Origin: an uncultured Oxalobacteraceae bacterium
Lineage (GTDB): Bacteria; Pseudomonadota; Gammaproteobacteria; Burkholderiales; Burkholderiaceae_D
DNA: 64,000 bases
Assembly: GCA_903862415.1 (NCBI GenBank)
Contig: CAIOYD010000046.1
Location: 29,732-93,731, forward strand
Direction of reading: 5' to 3'
Part shown: one piece after another, positions 43,414 through 53,030 of the stretch
How the letters are laid out: each line of letters starts with the position of its first letter
How positions within the stretch are numbered: the first letter of the stretch is position 1
The notes under the pieces: model-generated
What the model was told of the DNA's origin: nothing
Database searches by the model: none
The model's input: only the letters and a program-made list of their open reading frames with translations
Program-made: the position numbers and the translations under genes

Positions 43414-45225
43414 CTATGCTGCCGGGTTAAGGTCAGGATCAACACCCGCTTCGCGGCTGGCTGATAAATGACTAAATCTGATTTCTTGCGGATATGGAAA
43501 CACATCCTCCACATGACCTGCCATTATGCGCTGTTTGCATCCCTGCCAATAGTCTGGCGTGAGCAAATCCGCATGATATTGCATGAAATATTTTCGCACT
43601 TTGGCATTGCCTAAAAGGAATGGCGCAAATTGCTCTGGAAAAACATCGTTTTTAGCCACGTGATACCACGGCTCAGCAGCCATTTCATCTTCTTCATTCC
43701 GTGGCGGCGGGATGCGACGGAAATTACAATCGACGATATATTCAATTTCATCATAATCATAAAAAACCACACGTCCCAGACGGGTCACGCCAAAGTTTTT
43801 ATACAACATATCGCCCGGAAAAATATTGGCCGCTACCAGTTCTTTAATCGCATTGCCATATTCGCGCACACCATGTTCAATGGCTGCATCGTTGTTTTCT
43901 TTTTCTGCATCCGACAGCCAGATATTGAGCGGCACCATGCGGCGTTCAATATACAGATGTTTGATGACGACTTCCTCTTCGCTGATTTCCAGCACCGATG
44001 GCGCATACTTTTGAATTTCCGCCAGCAGTGCTTCAGTAATCCGGCTGCGCGGAAACGCCACGTCGGAATACTCCAGCGTATCGGCCATACGGCCAACCCG
44101 GTCGTGATTTTTCACCAGCTGATATTTTTCCTTGATCAATTCTTTGGTGGTTTCTTTCGGCGGTGGAAAACTGTCCTTAATGACCTTGAACACATATGGA
44201 AACGAGGGCAGGGCAAACACCAGCATCACCAAGCCGCGTATCCCTGGTGCCTCCTGAATTTGATCAGAAGAATATTTCAAGTGATGCAAAAAATCACGAT
44301 AAAACAGATTTTTTCCGTGCTTCTGCAAACCCAGAATGGTATAAATTTCACTGCGCGGCTTGCGTGGCATAATGCTGCGCAAAAACTGCACATAGGCCGA
44401 CGGTACCTCCATGTCGACCATAAAATACGCACGGGTAAAGGAAAACAGCACCGTGATTAGCATCGGATCGAGCAAGACTGTATCGAGCACCAGATGATTA
44501 TGCCGGTTATGCAAAATTGGTACGATAAACGGAAACTCGCGATTGCCGTTGATTCCCTTGCCGACGATGTAAGCTCCTTTATTACGGAAGAATAAATTAC
44601 TCAGTACCTGAATTTGATGATTCGGCTCAAGCTTTTCATTACCAAAGACATCTTTAAGTTTTTGCGCAATCGTAGCAATATCGCGATCCAGATCCGCAAA
44701 CGGTGACGCCAGCTGAAAATTGGTGACGATGCGTTTGAGCGAATAATGCAAACCGTCATTGACCGGGTAATACACCCGATAAGTCGGCAAATGTTCACTT
44801 TCAATATATTCCGTGGCCACGGCCGGGCGGACAAAAATAAAATCGTTGTGATAATAATTCCGATGCAGCATTTTGGTACAAACCGAATTATAAAAAGTCT
44901 CGGCCAATTCCGGCTGCATATGATCAATTAACAAACCCATATAATGCAGTTTGACTTCACGCCATACCGAATCCGTCAGGTCAGCCTGTTCATAATCATC
45001 TTCGAGCATGGTGACACATTCCACCACCCGCTGATCGTAAAATGAAATCCGCTCGCGCGCGGTCTGTTGCCCGATTTTCCATTCAGCCAGCTCAAAATGT
45101 TTTTTGGCCTGCTGACTGACAGCGCGAAACAAACGGTAATGCTTGTTAAAGCCATCCAAAATCGCACGTGCAATATCAAAAGCGATTTGCGAAGAGAGTA
45201 ATTTTGGAAAGGCAATTTGCGGCAT
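43414..45225 (-). CDS. aceK: isocitrate dehydrogenase kinase/phosphatase
   Basis: AceK phosphorylates and dephosphorylates isocitrate dehydrogenase to direct carbon to the glyoxylate bypass. The 603-residue protein matches the family (about 580-600). Visible signatures are [52 protein letters not shown] and [20 protein letters not shown] (kinase catalytic loop region with the DYDE acid). It is found between ivd (11 bp) and the thiolase gene (22 bp), not with aceBA. That suits a pathway producing acetyl-CoA, which needs the glyoxylate bypass. This placement is known in Burkholderiales. Confidence 0.96.
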   Translation of the reverse strand: MPQIAFPKLLSSQIAFDIARAILDGFNKHYRLFRAVSQQAKKHFELAEWKIGQQTARERISFYDQRVVECVTMLEDDYEQADLTDSVWREVKLHYMGLLIDHMQPELAETFYNSVCTKMLHRNYYHNDFIFVRPAVATEYIESEHLPTYRVYYPVNDGLHYSLKRIVTNFQLASPFADLDRDIATIAQKLKDVFGNEKLEPNHQIQVLSNLFFRNKGAYIVGKGINGNREFPFIVPILHNRHNHLVLDTVLLDPMLITVLFSFTRAYFMVDMEVPSAYVQFLRSIMPRKPRSEIYTILGLQKHGKNLFYRDFLHHLKYSSDQIQEAPGIRGLVMLVFALPSFPYVFKVIKDSFPPPKETTKELIKEKYQLVKNHDRVGRMADTLEYSDVAFPRSRITEALLAEIQKYAPSVLEISEEEVVIKHLYIERRMVPLNIWLSDAEKENNDAAIEHGVREYGNAIKELVAANIFPGDMLYKNFGVTRLGRVVFYDYDEIEYIVDCNFRRIPPPRNEEDEMAAEPWYHVAKNDVFPEQFAPFLLGNAKVRKYFMQYHADLLTPDYWQGCKQRIMAGHVEDVFPYPQEIRFSHLSASREAGVDPDLNPAA

Positions 45226-45236
45226 AATAAATCCGT

Positions 45237-46421
45237 TTATTTAGTTTCAGCAAACAATTCACGACCAATTAACATGCGGCGAATTTCACTCGTACCGGCA
45301 CCGATTTCATACAGCTTGGCATCGCGCCATAACCGTCCGACCGGATACTCATTGATATAACCATTACCACCCAAAATCTGAATCGCTTCGCCTGCCATCC
45401 AGGTGGCTTTTTCGGCCGAATACAAAATCGCTCCGGCCGCGTCCTTACGCAATGCACGCACTGCCTGCGGATTTTTAGCACGATCACACGCCTGACCTAC
45501 CGCGTACACATAAGCCTTGCACGCCATCATGGTGGAATACATGTCGGCGATTTTCCCTTGCATCAGCTGAAATTCACCTATCGGCTGACCAAACTGTTTG
45601 CGCTCATGAATATATGGCACCACCACATCCATACACGCCTGCATAATGCCCAGCGGTCCGCCGGACAACACTGTGCGCTCAAAATCCAGTCCCGACATCA
45701 GCACATTCACACCCTGACCCAAACCTCCCAACACATTTTCTGCCGGCACTTCGCAATCCTGAAACACCAGCTCACCGGTATGCGAACCACGCATGCCGAG
45801 CTTATCGAGTTTTTGTGCAATCGAAAACCCTGGGAAACTCTTTTCAATCAAAAACGCCGTCATGCCACGCGCACCGGCTTCCAAATCGTTTTTGGCATAT
45901 ACCACCAGCACGTCAGCATCCGGACCGTTGGTAATCCACATCTTGGTGCCATTCAATACCCAGCGATCACCCTTGAATTCGGCGCGCAACTTCATGCTCA
46001 CCACGTCCGATCCGGCATTCGGTTCCGACATTGCCAAAGCACCGATATGCTCACCCGAAATCAGTTTGGGGAGATATTTTGCCTTTTGCGCGGCTGTCCC
46101 ATTACGGTTAATCTGGTTCACACACAAATTGGAATGGGCGCCATACGACAGCCCGACAGACGCTGAGGCGCGAGAAATTTCTTCCATCGCGATGATATGC
46201 GCCAGATAACCCATATCGATTCCGCCATCCTGCTCTTTCACTGTCACCCCGAGCACACCGAGATCACCCATTTTTTTCCATAAATCCATCGGAAATTGAT
46301 CACTGCGATCAATTTCAGCGGCACGCGGTGCAATTTCTTTGGCCGCAAACTGCTGGACAGACTCACGCAATGCGGCGATATCTTCACCGTGATCAAAAGT
46401 TAAACCGGGCAGATGTAACAT
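45237..46421 (-). CDS. ivd: isovaleryl-CoA dehydrogenase
   Basis: The FAD enzyme oxidises isovaleryl-CoA to 3-methylcrotonyl-CoA, the step before the MCC carboxylase. The 394-residue protein has [54 protein letters not shown] (the glutamate used by IVD) and [20 protein letters not shown] with [12 protein letters not shown]. These residues match isovaleryl rather than medium-chain enzymes. It is the first structural gene downstream of liuR, with a probable LiuR operator 88 bp upstream. Confidence 0.95.
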   Translation of the reverse strand: MLHLPGLTFDHGEDIAALRESVQQFAAKEIAPRAAEIDRSDQFPMDLWKKMGDLGVLGVTVKEQDGGIDMGYLAHIIAMEEISRASASVGLSYGAHSNLCVNQINRNGTAAQKAKYLPKLISGEHIGALAMSEPNAGSDVVSMKLRAEFKGDRWVLNGTKMWITNGPDADVLVVYAKNDLEAGARGMTAFLIEKSFPGFSIAQKLDKLGMRGSHTGELVFQDCEVPAENVLGGLGQGVNVLMSGLDFERTVLSGGPLGIMQACMDVVVPYIHERKQFGQPIGEFQLMQGKIADMYSTMMACKAYVYAVGQACDRAKNPQAVRALRKDAAGAILYSAEKATWMAGEAIQILGGNGYINEYPVGRLWRDAKLYEIGAGTSEIRRMLIGRELFAETK

Positions 46422-46508
46422 GGCTTCCTCTGGGTATTCGTTATAAATTATGGATATTCAGGCTTACTCATTTCTGAATGGTTTTTTCGAGCTGCAAAAT
46501 AATAACCG

Positions 46509-46536
46509 TAATTGACGTTAACGTAAACGTCAATTA
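46509..46536. promoter_or_regulatory. probable LiuR operator upstream of ivd
   Basis: A 28-bp palindrome, TAATTGACGTT then AACGTCAATTA around an ACGT core, with only one unmatched pair (12/17). It lies between liuR and ivd and shares 17 identical bases, in inverted orientation, with the site at 47043-47059 upstream of liuR. MerR-type LiuR regulators bind such ACGT-rich palindromes. Confidence 0.8.
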
Positions 46537-46548
46537 GACAGATGTCAT

Positions 46549-46986
46549 TTATGCACCGCCAGCTGTTTTAACCGATTTCTGCTTAACTTCGCTTTTCAGC
46601 ATGCGCTGGCATTCTTTTTCATGCGCACTGATTTCTGTCAATAACACTTCAATATCTTCACGCTGCTGTTCAAGCGCAGCGCGATGCTGCGCCAGTACGG
46701 CAGCAAAACGCTGTAACTGTGCCTGAGTATCTTTGGGCGACGTATACATATCAACCAGACTTTTGATATCCGACAGAGACAACCCCAATCTTTTACCTCG
46801 TAATGTCAACTTCAGATGAGTGCGCTCACGGGCCGTATACACACGATTGCGGCCACCCGGTCCGGCGCGTTGCGGACTCAACAGGCCTTGATCTTCATAG
46901 AAACGGATCGCCCTTGGGGTTATATCAAATTCCCGTGACAATTCAGTGATGGTATAAGTTATTGCTGATTTATTGGCAGATGACAC
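46549..46986 (-). CDS. liuR: MerR-family transcriptional regulator LiuR
   Basis: A 145-residue MerR regulator. The N-terminal winged helix has YTITELSREFDITPRAIRFY, then EDQGLLSPQRAG and RVYTARERTHLKLTLRGKRLGLS. A coiled coil (about 75-120) follows, and there is no metal-binding Cys set at the end (KECQRMLK only). It matches the LiuR group, which controls branched-chain amino acid and isovalerate breakdown in proteobacteria. It is encoded first in the liu cluster, with matching palindromes both before and after it. The MBL-fold hydrolase gene is divergent and could share the upstream site. Confidence 0.9.
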   Translation of the reverse strand: MSSANKSAITYTITELSREFDITPRAIRFYEDQGLLSPQRAGPGGRNRVYTARERTHLKLTLRGKRLGLSLSDIKSLVDMYTSPKDTQAQLQRFAAVLAQHRAALEQQREDIEVLLTEISAHEKECQRMLKSEVKQKSVKTAGGA

Positions 46987-47040
46987 GTTATTTTCTCGGC
47001 AACAGGAGTGAATTTAGATAAAGCATGCAAACTTGTCGAC

Positions 47041-47060
47041 GTCGTTTACGTTAACGTCAG
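47041..47060. promoter_or_regulatory. probable LiuR operator upstream of liuR
   Basis: CGTTTACGTTAACGTCA at 47043-47059 is identical to the reverse complement of the ivd operator core. It lies 55-75 bp upstream of the liuR start, between liuR and the divergent MBL-fold gene, so it may control both. Confidence 0.78.
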
Positions 47061-47137
47061 GTATATTGTAGGTTAAATTTCACTGTCGCTCGCTACAGAA
47101 GCACGAATTAAATCGAACCACTTTTTTGAAAGCCGTC

Positions 47138-48178
47138 ATGAATCCACTTGAAACCCAGCTCACCTACCCCCTGGGCGAAACACTGCCAGCTCCGGGAGAG
47201 ATGCTGCGCGTAGCGCCAGGCGTTTACTGGCTGCGCATGGGCTTGCCGTTTGCCTTAAACCACATCAACCTGTGGTTGCTGGAAGACGGAGCAGGGTGGA
47301 CCATCATCGATTGCGGCATTGCCACAGATGCCACACGGGCAAACTGGGAAACCATATTTTCCCGTTATCTGAATAACAAGCCAGTTACCCGGGTAATCGC
47401 CACCCATTGTCATCCCGACCACCTCGGTCTGGCCGACTGGCTGTGCCAGCGCTGGCAGGCACCGTTGTGGATGAGTGCGGGCGAATATGCCTTTGGCCGC
47501 ATGATGCAGGCCAGCCTCCCGGGCGTAGAAGGTTCGTCTACCATACCGCATTTTCAGCGCCACGGCGTCACCGACAGTCATCTGATTGAACAACTGCTGG
47601 GTCGCAAAGACTATTATCCCGGCCTGGTTCCTGCGGTTCCGAGTGAATTTTGTCGTCTGCAAGAACATCAGATCGTCACCATTGGGACCCATCGCTGGCG
47701 TGTCATCAGCGGCTTTGGGCATTCGCCCGAACATGTTGCTCTGTTTTGTGAAGAAATCAAATGTCTGATTTCCGGCGACATGCTGTTGCCACGAATTTCC
47801 ACCAATGTGTCCGTCTGGGCGGTTGAACCCTTAGCCAATCCGGTACAGCTGTTTCTCGATTCCATCGATAAATTCTGCGATCTCGATTCCGATACGCTGG
47901 TCCTGCCTTCACACGGAAAACCCTTTCAGGGTGTGCACATACGCGTGCAACAACTCATCAACCATCACCATGCACGCCTTGCCGAAGTTCTCGAAGCCTG
48001 CGTGAGTGCCAAAAGTGCCAACGACATTGTACCCATCATGTTTTCTCGTCCGCTTGACACCCACCAACTCACCTTCGCGCTCGGTGAAGCACTGGCGCAT
48101 TTGCATTTACTGTGGTTTGCGGGAAAATTACAGCGCCAGACCGACCCCGACGGCATCATCCGTTTTATCTGCGCATAG
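47138..48178 (+). CDS. MBL-fold metallo-hydrolase
   Basis: A 346-residue metallo-beta-lactamase-fold enzyme, starting at ATG 47138 with GAAAG upstream (an in-frame TTG at 47126 is less likely). The metal motif is ATHCHPDHLGLADW, with further ligands in GFGHSPEHVALF, SGDMLLP and LPSHGKPFQGV. The C-terminal winged-helix part (HLHLLWFAGKLQRQ) fits the LACTB2-like group of hydrolases. In Burkholderiales such genes often stand beside liuR, so it may cleave a CoA or other thioester formed in leucine breakdown; that is inference. Confidence 0.88.
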   Translation: MNPLETQLTYPLGETLPAPGEMLRVAPGVYWLRMGLPFALNHINLWLLEDGAGWTIIDCGIATDATRANWETIFSRYLNNKPVTRVIATHCHPDHLGLADWLCQRWQAPLWMSAGEYAFGRMMQASLPGVEGSSTIPHFQRHGVTDSHLIEQLLGRKDYYPGLVPAVPSEFCRLQEHQIVTIGTHRWRVISGFGHSPEHVALFCEEIKCLISGDMLLPRISTNVSVWAVEPLANPVQLFLDSIDKFCDLDSDTLVLPSHGKPFQGVHIRVQQLINHHHARLAEVLEACVSAKSANDIVPIMFSRPLDTHQLTFALGEALAHLHLLWFAGKLQRQTDPDGIIRFICA

Positions 48179-48305
48179 CAAAATTTAGCCCCAACTTCAA
48201 GCAATCCATCCAGCGCAACACAAAAATATATATTCCAAAAAACCTTAAACCTCACCCCGCTTGCTGCCGATAACAGCAGGCTGGTGCGATTTAAGGAGTA
48301 CTACC

Positions 48306-48599
48306 GTGGCAATCCGTTTGCTGTTTGGCTTATTGTTGTTTGTCTCAACGCTGTGTTTCGCCACCGATGGCAGCATCACCTTTTCAGGACGAATAGTTGA
48401 GCCTACCTGCGCAGTTCAACTTGATGCCGCCAATTACCCCAGCCTCAACCAGTGTAGCGCTCATACCGCTGCCACCACCATCATACGCACCCAAATCATG
48501 ACACCGACACCCCACATGCAAGTCTGGCGCGCCAACAGCGTGATTCAGCCTGACTTGCCGGTCACGCAATGGAAAGTGATTCAGCTTAGCTATCTCTAG
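48306..48599 (+). CDS. miniature pilin-like secreted protein
   Basis: A 97-residue protein starting at GTG 48306, 11 bases after AAGGAG. A Sec signal (LLFGLLLFVSTLCFA) precedes a mature part of about 76 residues starting TDGSITFSGRIVEPTCAV, the typical N-terminus of chaperone-usher pilins, with a second Cys in NQCSAH for the conserved disulfide. The rest of the pilin domain (about 150 residues) is missing, yet a terminal VIQLSYL resembles the last pilin strand. It converges with the adhesin gene, 4 bp away. It could be a pilus terminator-like or regulatory mini-subunit, or a pilin remnant. Confidence that it is translated is fair. Confidence 0.65.
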   Translation: MAIRLLFGLLLFVSTLCFATDGSITFSGRIVEPTCAVQLDAANYPSLNQCSAHTAATTIIRTQIMTPTPHMQVWRANSVIQPDLPVTQWKVIQLSYL

Positions 48600-48603
48600 G
48601 AGT

Positions 48604-49620
48604 TTAGTTATACGCCATGGTAAATGTCGCACTGGTGGTGGCACTGCCTGCCACAATCGCACCGGTACGAATAAAATACGCATAGAACGGAAAAGTATAA
48701 ATCCCGTTGGCATTATTGGCCTGCAATAGAAACTGATCAGTATTACCGACCACGCTTGAATCCGGACCAAACTTTTGCACCACCCCGTTATACTGGATCT
48801 GCACGCCGATACCTTGTGCCGTCGATGTCGCACTCAGGGGCAGGGTGGTGCTGACATTCCCGGCGCCCGAGCCAACACCGCTGGCATCGGTGAGCGTGGC
48901 ATAAATTGTGGTACTGCTTCCGGTCGGCCCCTGCTGGCAATTTACCTGAATACTGAATGGAATCGGTGATGAAGTGGCACCGATGGCCGGAAAATGTCCT
49001 GCCGCAAACGCTCCCAGCGAAACCGCAATCGATGGCGTGGTGACGCTGCAGCTCGGCTTAATAAAATTCACCACCATCGGACTGGTGAGCTGAATCGTAA
49101 ATAACACAAAATTATTTTGCGAGGCGGGCAACACCAGCGAGCCAACTAATTGATTCAGTGTCCCGCTGGCCAGAACCGGCCCGGTTTTAATCAATTGCAT
49201 CTGCACCGGCAGCGAAGCCGTTGACGTCATCGTGGTCGACGAAGTTTGCGCTATCGTCACAGGCCACAAACCGACATTGCCGGAGGTATTACTGAGCTGC
49301 ATGCCAATGCCAGGAATGGTGGTCGGATAAACATTACTGGTGGCCGCACCCACACCCTGATAAATAATGGCATTAAACGCGCTACTGCAGGTTACCGTAA
49401 AGGTGCCCGAATTACCGGTAAACGTCCCGGTATATAACACCGTGCCTATCGGCACATACGGATTAATCGAAATACTCGCCGGTGAAGAAATCACCTTCGT
49501 CACGCTCGCCGGATTCAGACTGCAACTGGCCCAGACTGAGGTGCACAGCCAGAATAACATCAGCAGCAATCCTGATTGACGAACATAAAACCTGTAAGCT
49601 GTCATTTGCCTGTTATTCAT
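48604..49620 (-). CDS. fimbrial tip adhesin-like protein
   Basis: A 338-residue two-domain fimbrial subunit. A signal peptide (MLFWLCTSVWA) leads to an N-terminal domain of about 150 residues with CSLNPASVTKVI and TVTCSSAFNAI, followed by a pilin domain (about 195-338) with FIKPSCSVTTPSIAVSLGAF, IQVNCQQ and a final TFTMAYN. The C-terminal aromatic strand is the chaperone/usher recognition signal. By size and order, it is the tip adhesin. It is the last gene of the operon, 10 bp after the usher, with AGGA before the ATG. The receptor is unknown. Confidence 0.85.
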   Translation of the reverse strand: MNNRQMTAYRFYVRQSGLLLMLFWLCTSVWASCSLNPASVTKVISSPASISINPYVPIGTVLYTGTFTGNSGTFTVTCSSAFNAIIYQGVGAATSNVYPTTIPGIGMQLSNTSGNVGLWPVTIAQTSSTTMTSTASLPVQMQLIKTGPVLASGTLNQLVGSLVLPASQNNFVLFTIQLTSPMVVNFIKPSCSVTTPSIAVSLGAFAAGHFPAIGATSSPIPFSIQVNCQQGPTGSSTTIYATLTDASGVGSGAGNVSTTLPLSATSTAQGIGVQIQYNGVVQKFGPDSSVVGNTDQFLLQANNANGIYTFPFYAYFIRTGAIVAGSATTSATFTMAYN

Positions 49621-49630
49621 TTTATCCTGG

Positions 49631-52171
49631 TCACTCGTTACTCATCAGACAGCTCACCGTCACCTGCTGATATGCCTGCTCTGATTGCTGTTCTGTTTCT
49701 TGTGGAATCACATACGGCGCCAGACATTGCTGTGATAACTCCGCTCCCCATTTGACGGCCAATATTCCCTGACCGCTCAGGCTGCGGTTAAACAAGCGCC
49801 CGCCCTGTGTCAGCATGCCGATTTCTTTGCCGTCCTGTACAAACACGCTCGCGCCTACCGGTGGCGCCTTGCCATCTTCACGCAACACCTTGAACAACAC
49901 CGCACGACCTATGGTGGTGGCAAATTTCAACAGCACGATCGCTCCGGCACGAGGTGCAATCTGCTGCGAAGTGCTGTCAAGCTCCACATTTCTGCCACTA
50001 CCCTTGGGATTGAGCACCACTTCATTATTCATATAGGGCGTCAGATAAGGAAGTACTGCATAACCGGACTCATCAATCTGATTACCAAAAGCACTGTTGA
50101 CCGATGCCCCTGCAGCGCCTGGTGCCGACACAATGCCGATAGTCTCACCCAGACTTGGTGCCAGCAAAATACCGCCCGCATGCGCAATCACGGCACCACT
50201 GGCATTCATGCTCAGTTGACGGGAAGATCCATTACTAAAGGATGCACCTAGCTGTCCATACTGACTGGCATACTGCACTCCCGCACCAGCACTGTTTTGT
50301 GCAGCCGAGGCAGCCTCATAATTATCGTACAGGTTATAACTGGTGCGCGAACTTTCTCCCAGTGTGCCATTCATCCCAACCTGAGCAGTGTTATGTGACT
50401 GCCCCGAGGTGAAAGTGCCCGTCACCAACGGGCGATGTGCGCTGAGCTCATTTCCTATCGGGATATTAATTCCCACTGTCAGCAAATTGTGATGCGCACC
50501 CAGCGCATCAATCGAACGGCCGATTGCCGCATTAAAGCTTCCCCAGGAAAATCCATTCGAATACCCGGCCTGATAATTTACTACATCCGGCGCACCATTC
50601 CAGTAAGCCTGTGAAATCCCATTTACATAGCAACTGCCCCATCCTTCAGAAAGCGGTTGACTGACACTGATCTGGAAACTGCTTCTGGGCTTATTGATCG
50701 TCCCAATTACTTGCGGCACATTCTGTTGCGTATTCACCAGCGCCGCATCACTCAACGTCAAATAATTGCTGGTGGAATAGCGATAAGCCGCCATGCTGAA
50801 ATTGGTGTGGCTGGCCTCGACCACGTTACTGTAACTCAGTCGCCAGCTGCGTCCCAGAAGCGACTCCTCAAAGGGCAACAACTTGGTCAGCGAACGGGTC
50901 AGATCCAGCGACCATGCCCCCACTGAGGTATTGAGCGCCAGACCGAGCTGAGCCGCGCTGTAATACGACGCGGCGACCACACCGGCATAACCCGTCACAT
51001 CATGTCCGTAACCATGCTGAAATTGCGCTTGCGAAAACAGTGGTGCATTCTGGGTCGTCACATTCAATAACTTCCCCAGAGCCAGACTATAACGGTTCGC
51101 GCCCGGTCGCAGTAATAACACGCCGGCAGAATAAGGTACTGTAAACTGCTTCAACCGACCATCAGCCTCCTGCACCTGCACCTGAAAATCACCGGCAAAA
51201 CTACTGTTATACATATCCTCAATTTTGAATTCACCTGGCGGCACCGTAGTTTCATAAATAATATTGCCACCTTGACGAATCACCACCCTGGCATTGGTTT
51301 CGGCCACACCACGAATCACCGGTGCATACCCGCGCTGCGATTCCGGCAGCATGCGATCATCACTGGCCAACATGAACCCTTGAAATGCCACGCTGTTAAA
51401 CAAATCATTACTGGTATAAGCGTCGCCGAGGATGAATTGAGATTGCAGACTCGTCACATCATGCTGCACATAAGCATTCATGGTTTGCCACGGCGCGGCA
51501 GAGCCAACACTCTGGCTATAGCTGCCGTTATAACGCAAACGCCAACCCTCGATATTCAACCCCATATTGAGAGCGGCAAATAACTGACCGTCACCTTTCA
51601 ACGCACTGTTTTGATACGAGTTGAGGTTGTAACTTAAAAATCCGGCATTAATACCATCACTCCATTCTTCCTGCCCGACATAACCCCTTGAAATGCGCGT
51701 CAGATAGAGTTGCGGAATACTTACTGTCAACTTTAATTCACTGGCATCAAAGTCCACCGTTGCGGCCGGAATTTCACTCGCCACATCGATACAGGCATCA
51801 TTGCTTAAGGCACTCAATGCTACGCCATTGACGAGCGCACTCCAATCCACGCCCAACTGAATCAGCAGCGTTTTGTTGATACACGGTGTAGTTTGATTGG
51901 TACCTGGTCGGTTTTTCACTACAATATCGCGTCGTCCCAACCACTGTTGGTTGATATACACATCGCTGATATATTTGCCCGGCAAAACCACATTCCCGTA
52001 GGTATAGCGAGACACATCGATGGCGCTACCCGACAACAGCGCCGGATTGAAGCCGCTGTATTCCATATCGTCTGAACCCCAGGCGTTGGTCAACAACAGA
52101 TTTCCAGACACAAAAACAGCGAATGCCAAGAGCAGTCGCTGTTTTGTTTGCCGGATAAAATCCGTTGTCAT
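49631..52171 (-). CDS. fimbrial outer-membrane usher
   Basis: An 846-residue usher (FimD/PapC family) from ATG 52171. A signal peptide is followed by an N-terminal domain binding chaperone-subunit complexes (FNPALLSGSAIDVSRYTYGNVV). The 24-strand barrel (about 150-650) has the plug region near RGVAETNARVVIRQGGNIIYE, and the C-terminal domains end with two Cys. VPPGEFKIEDMYNSSFAGDFQVQVQEADG is a family signature. The usher exports and assembles pilin subunits through the outer membrane. It lies between the chaperone (16 bp) and the adhesin gene. Confidence 0.93.
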   Translation of the reverse strand: MTTDFIRQTKQRLLLAFAVFVSGNLLLTNAWGSDDMEYSGFNPALLSGSAIDVSRYTYGNVVLPGKYISDVYINQQWLGRRDIVVKNRPGTNQTTPCINKTLLIQLGVDWSALVNGVALSALSNDACIDVASEIPAATVDFDASELKLTVSIPQLYLTRISRGYVGQEEWSDGINAGFLSYNLNSYQNSALKGDGQLFAALNMGLNIEGWRLRYNGSYSQSVGSAAPWQTMNAYVQHDVTSLQSQFILGDAYTSNDLFNSVAFQGFMLASDDRMLPESQRGYAPVIRGVAETNARVVIRQGGNIIYETTVPPGEFKIEDMYNSSFAGDFQVQVQEADGRLKQFTVPYSAGVLLLRPGANRYSLALGKLLNVTTQNAPLFSQAQFQHGYGHDVTGYAGVVAASYYSAAQLGLALNTSVGAWSLDLTRSLTKLLPFEESLLGRSWRLSYSNVVEASHTNFSMAAYRYSTSNYLTLSDAALVNTQQNVPQVIGTINKPRSSFQISVSQPLSEGWGSCYVNGISQAYWNGAPDVVNYQAGYSNGFSWGSFNAAIGRSIDALGAHHNLLTVGINIPIGNELSAHRPLVTGTFTSGQSHNTAQVGMNGTLGESSRTSYNLYDNYEAASAAQNSAGAGVQYASQYGQLGASFSNGSSRQLSMNASGAVIAHAGGILLAPSLGETIGIVSAPGAAGASVNSAFGNQIDESGYAVLPYLTPYMNNEVVLNPKGSGRNVELDSTSQQIAPRAGAIVLLKFATTIGRAVLFKVLREDGKAPPVGASVFVQDGKEIGMLTQGGRLFNRSLSGQGILAVKWGAELSQQCLAPYVIPQETEQQSEQAYQQVTVSCLMSNE

Positions 52172-52187
52172 GAACAACTCGAATCCA

Positions 52188-52931
52188 CTAATTCGTCGGC
52201 GTTACGCTGTGTTTGACCGCTGCACCATAATCATTGATGGTGACGTAATCCAGTTGTGCTGTCCCAGCTGGCAGCGTCGCTAATTCACGCACCACAAAAT
52301 CAAGCGTACTTTCCGGCGCCACCATGGCCGTACTCACCTCATACGTCTTGCCAGCGACAGTCAATTTGCCCGAATCGAGCGACACATGAAAAACATTGTT
52401 ATTGGTAACATGCATCACCACACCTGATGGTTTTTGCACTAATTGCCATTGTAATTTTTCTGCTGCGGCACTCGCTGAACCACTCAACCCGGTTGGCCGG
52501 AAGAACAATTTAATCCGACTGCGTATAGCCAATTGCATATAATTGCGATCATCCCCCGCCTTGGTCACGGGCATCGGAGGCACATCCAAAATATTCAGCC
52601 AGAAAACCGATTCCTTATTGAGCGGCAATGGATCCCCGGCATAACTGATGCGCACGGTTTGACCTTTCGTCGGATCAACCCGAAAAATGGGTGGCGTCAC
52701 AAAAAATGGTGATTTTCCGCTTTCCGGTGTTGAGGTCGCATCACCGCTATCCATCCAGATTTGAATCAATGATGGCGTGGTCGAATTATTACTGATGCGC
52801 AGCGTCTCTTCTTTATCATCGGCATTATAAATAACCCGTGTTCCATTAATCACCACACTGGCCTGCGCACCCAATACCATTAACAGCAAACCACAGATCA
52901 TGTACAACCGCGACATCCATGTCAATTTCAT
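52188..52931 (-). CDS. periplasmic pilus-assembly chaperone
   Basis: A 247-residue PapD-like chaperone. A signal peptide ends at AQA, followed by two Ig-like domains. RVIYNADDKEETLRISN, FFVTPPIFRVDPTKGQTVRI and ESVFWLNILDVPP are the usual chaperone signatures, with the basic cleft residue in the early strand and the G1 donor strand region near LQLAIRSRIKLFFRPTGL. It folds pilins by donor-strand complementation in the periplasm. The gene is separated from the major pilin by 99 bp containing a stable hairpin. Confidence 0.94.
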   Translation of the reverse strand: MKLTWMSRLYMICGLLLMVLGAQASVVINGTRVIYNADDKEETLRISNNSTTPSLIQIWMDSGDATSTPESGKSPFFVTPPIFRVDPTKGQTVRISYAGDPLPLNKESVFWLNILDVPPMPVTKAGDDRNYMQLAIRSRIKLFFRPTGLSGSASAAAEKLQWQLVQKPSGVVMHVTNNNVFHVSLDSGKLTVAGKTYEVSTAMVAPESTLDFVVRELATLPAGTAQLDYVTINDYGAAVKHSVTPTN

Positions 52932-52986
52932 TTTATATTTCTGATCATAAATTCAATAAGCAAGCGGCCATCGCAATGGCCACAGA

Positions 52987-53015
52987 GCATCAGAAAAGAC
53001 CCGCTTTCCTGATGC
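52987..53015 (-). promoter_or_regulatory. intercistronic hairpin after the major pilin gene
   Basis: Arms of 12 bp (52987-52998 and 53004-53015, one mismatch) around a 5-base loop, directly after the pilin stop. No T run follows, so it is not a full terminator. Such hairpins in fimbrial operons stabilise the pilin mRNA and lower readthrough into the chaperone and usher genes. A second small stem (GGCCAT/ATGGCC, 52967-52979) follows. Confidence 0.6.
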
Positions 53016-53030
53016 AAACTTGTTACGACA

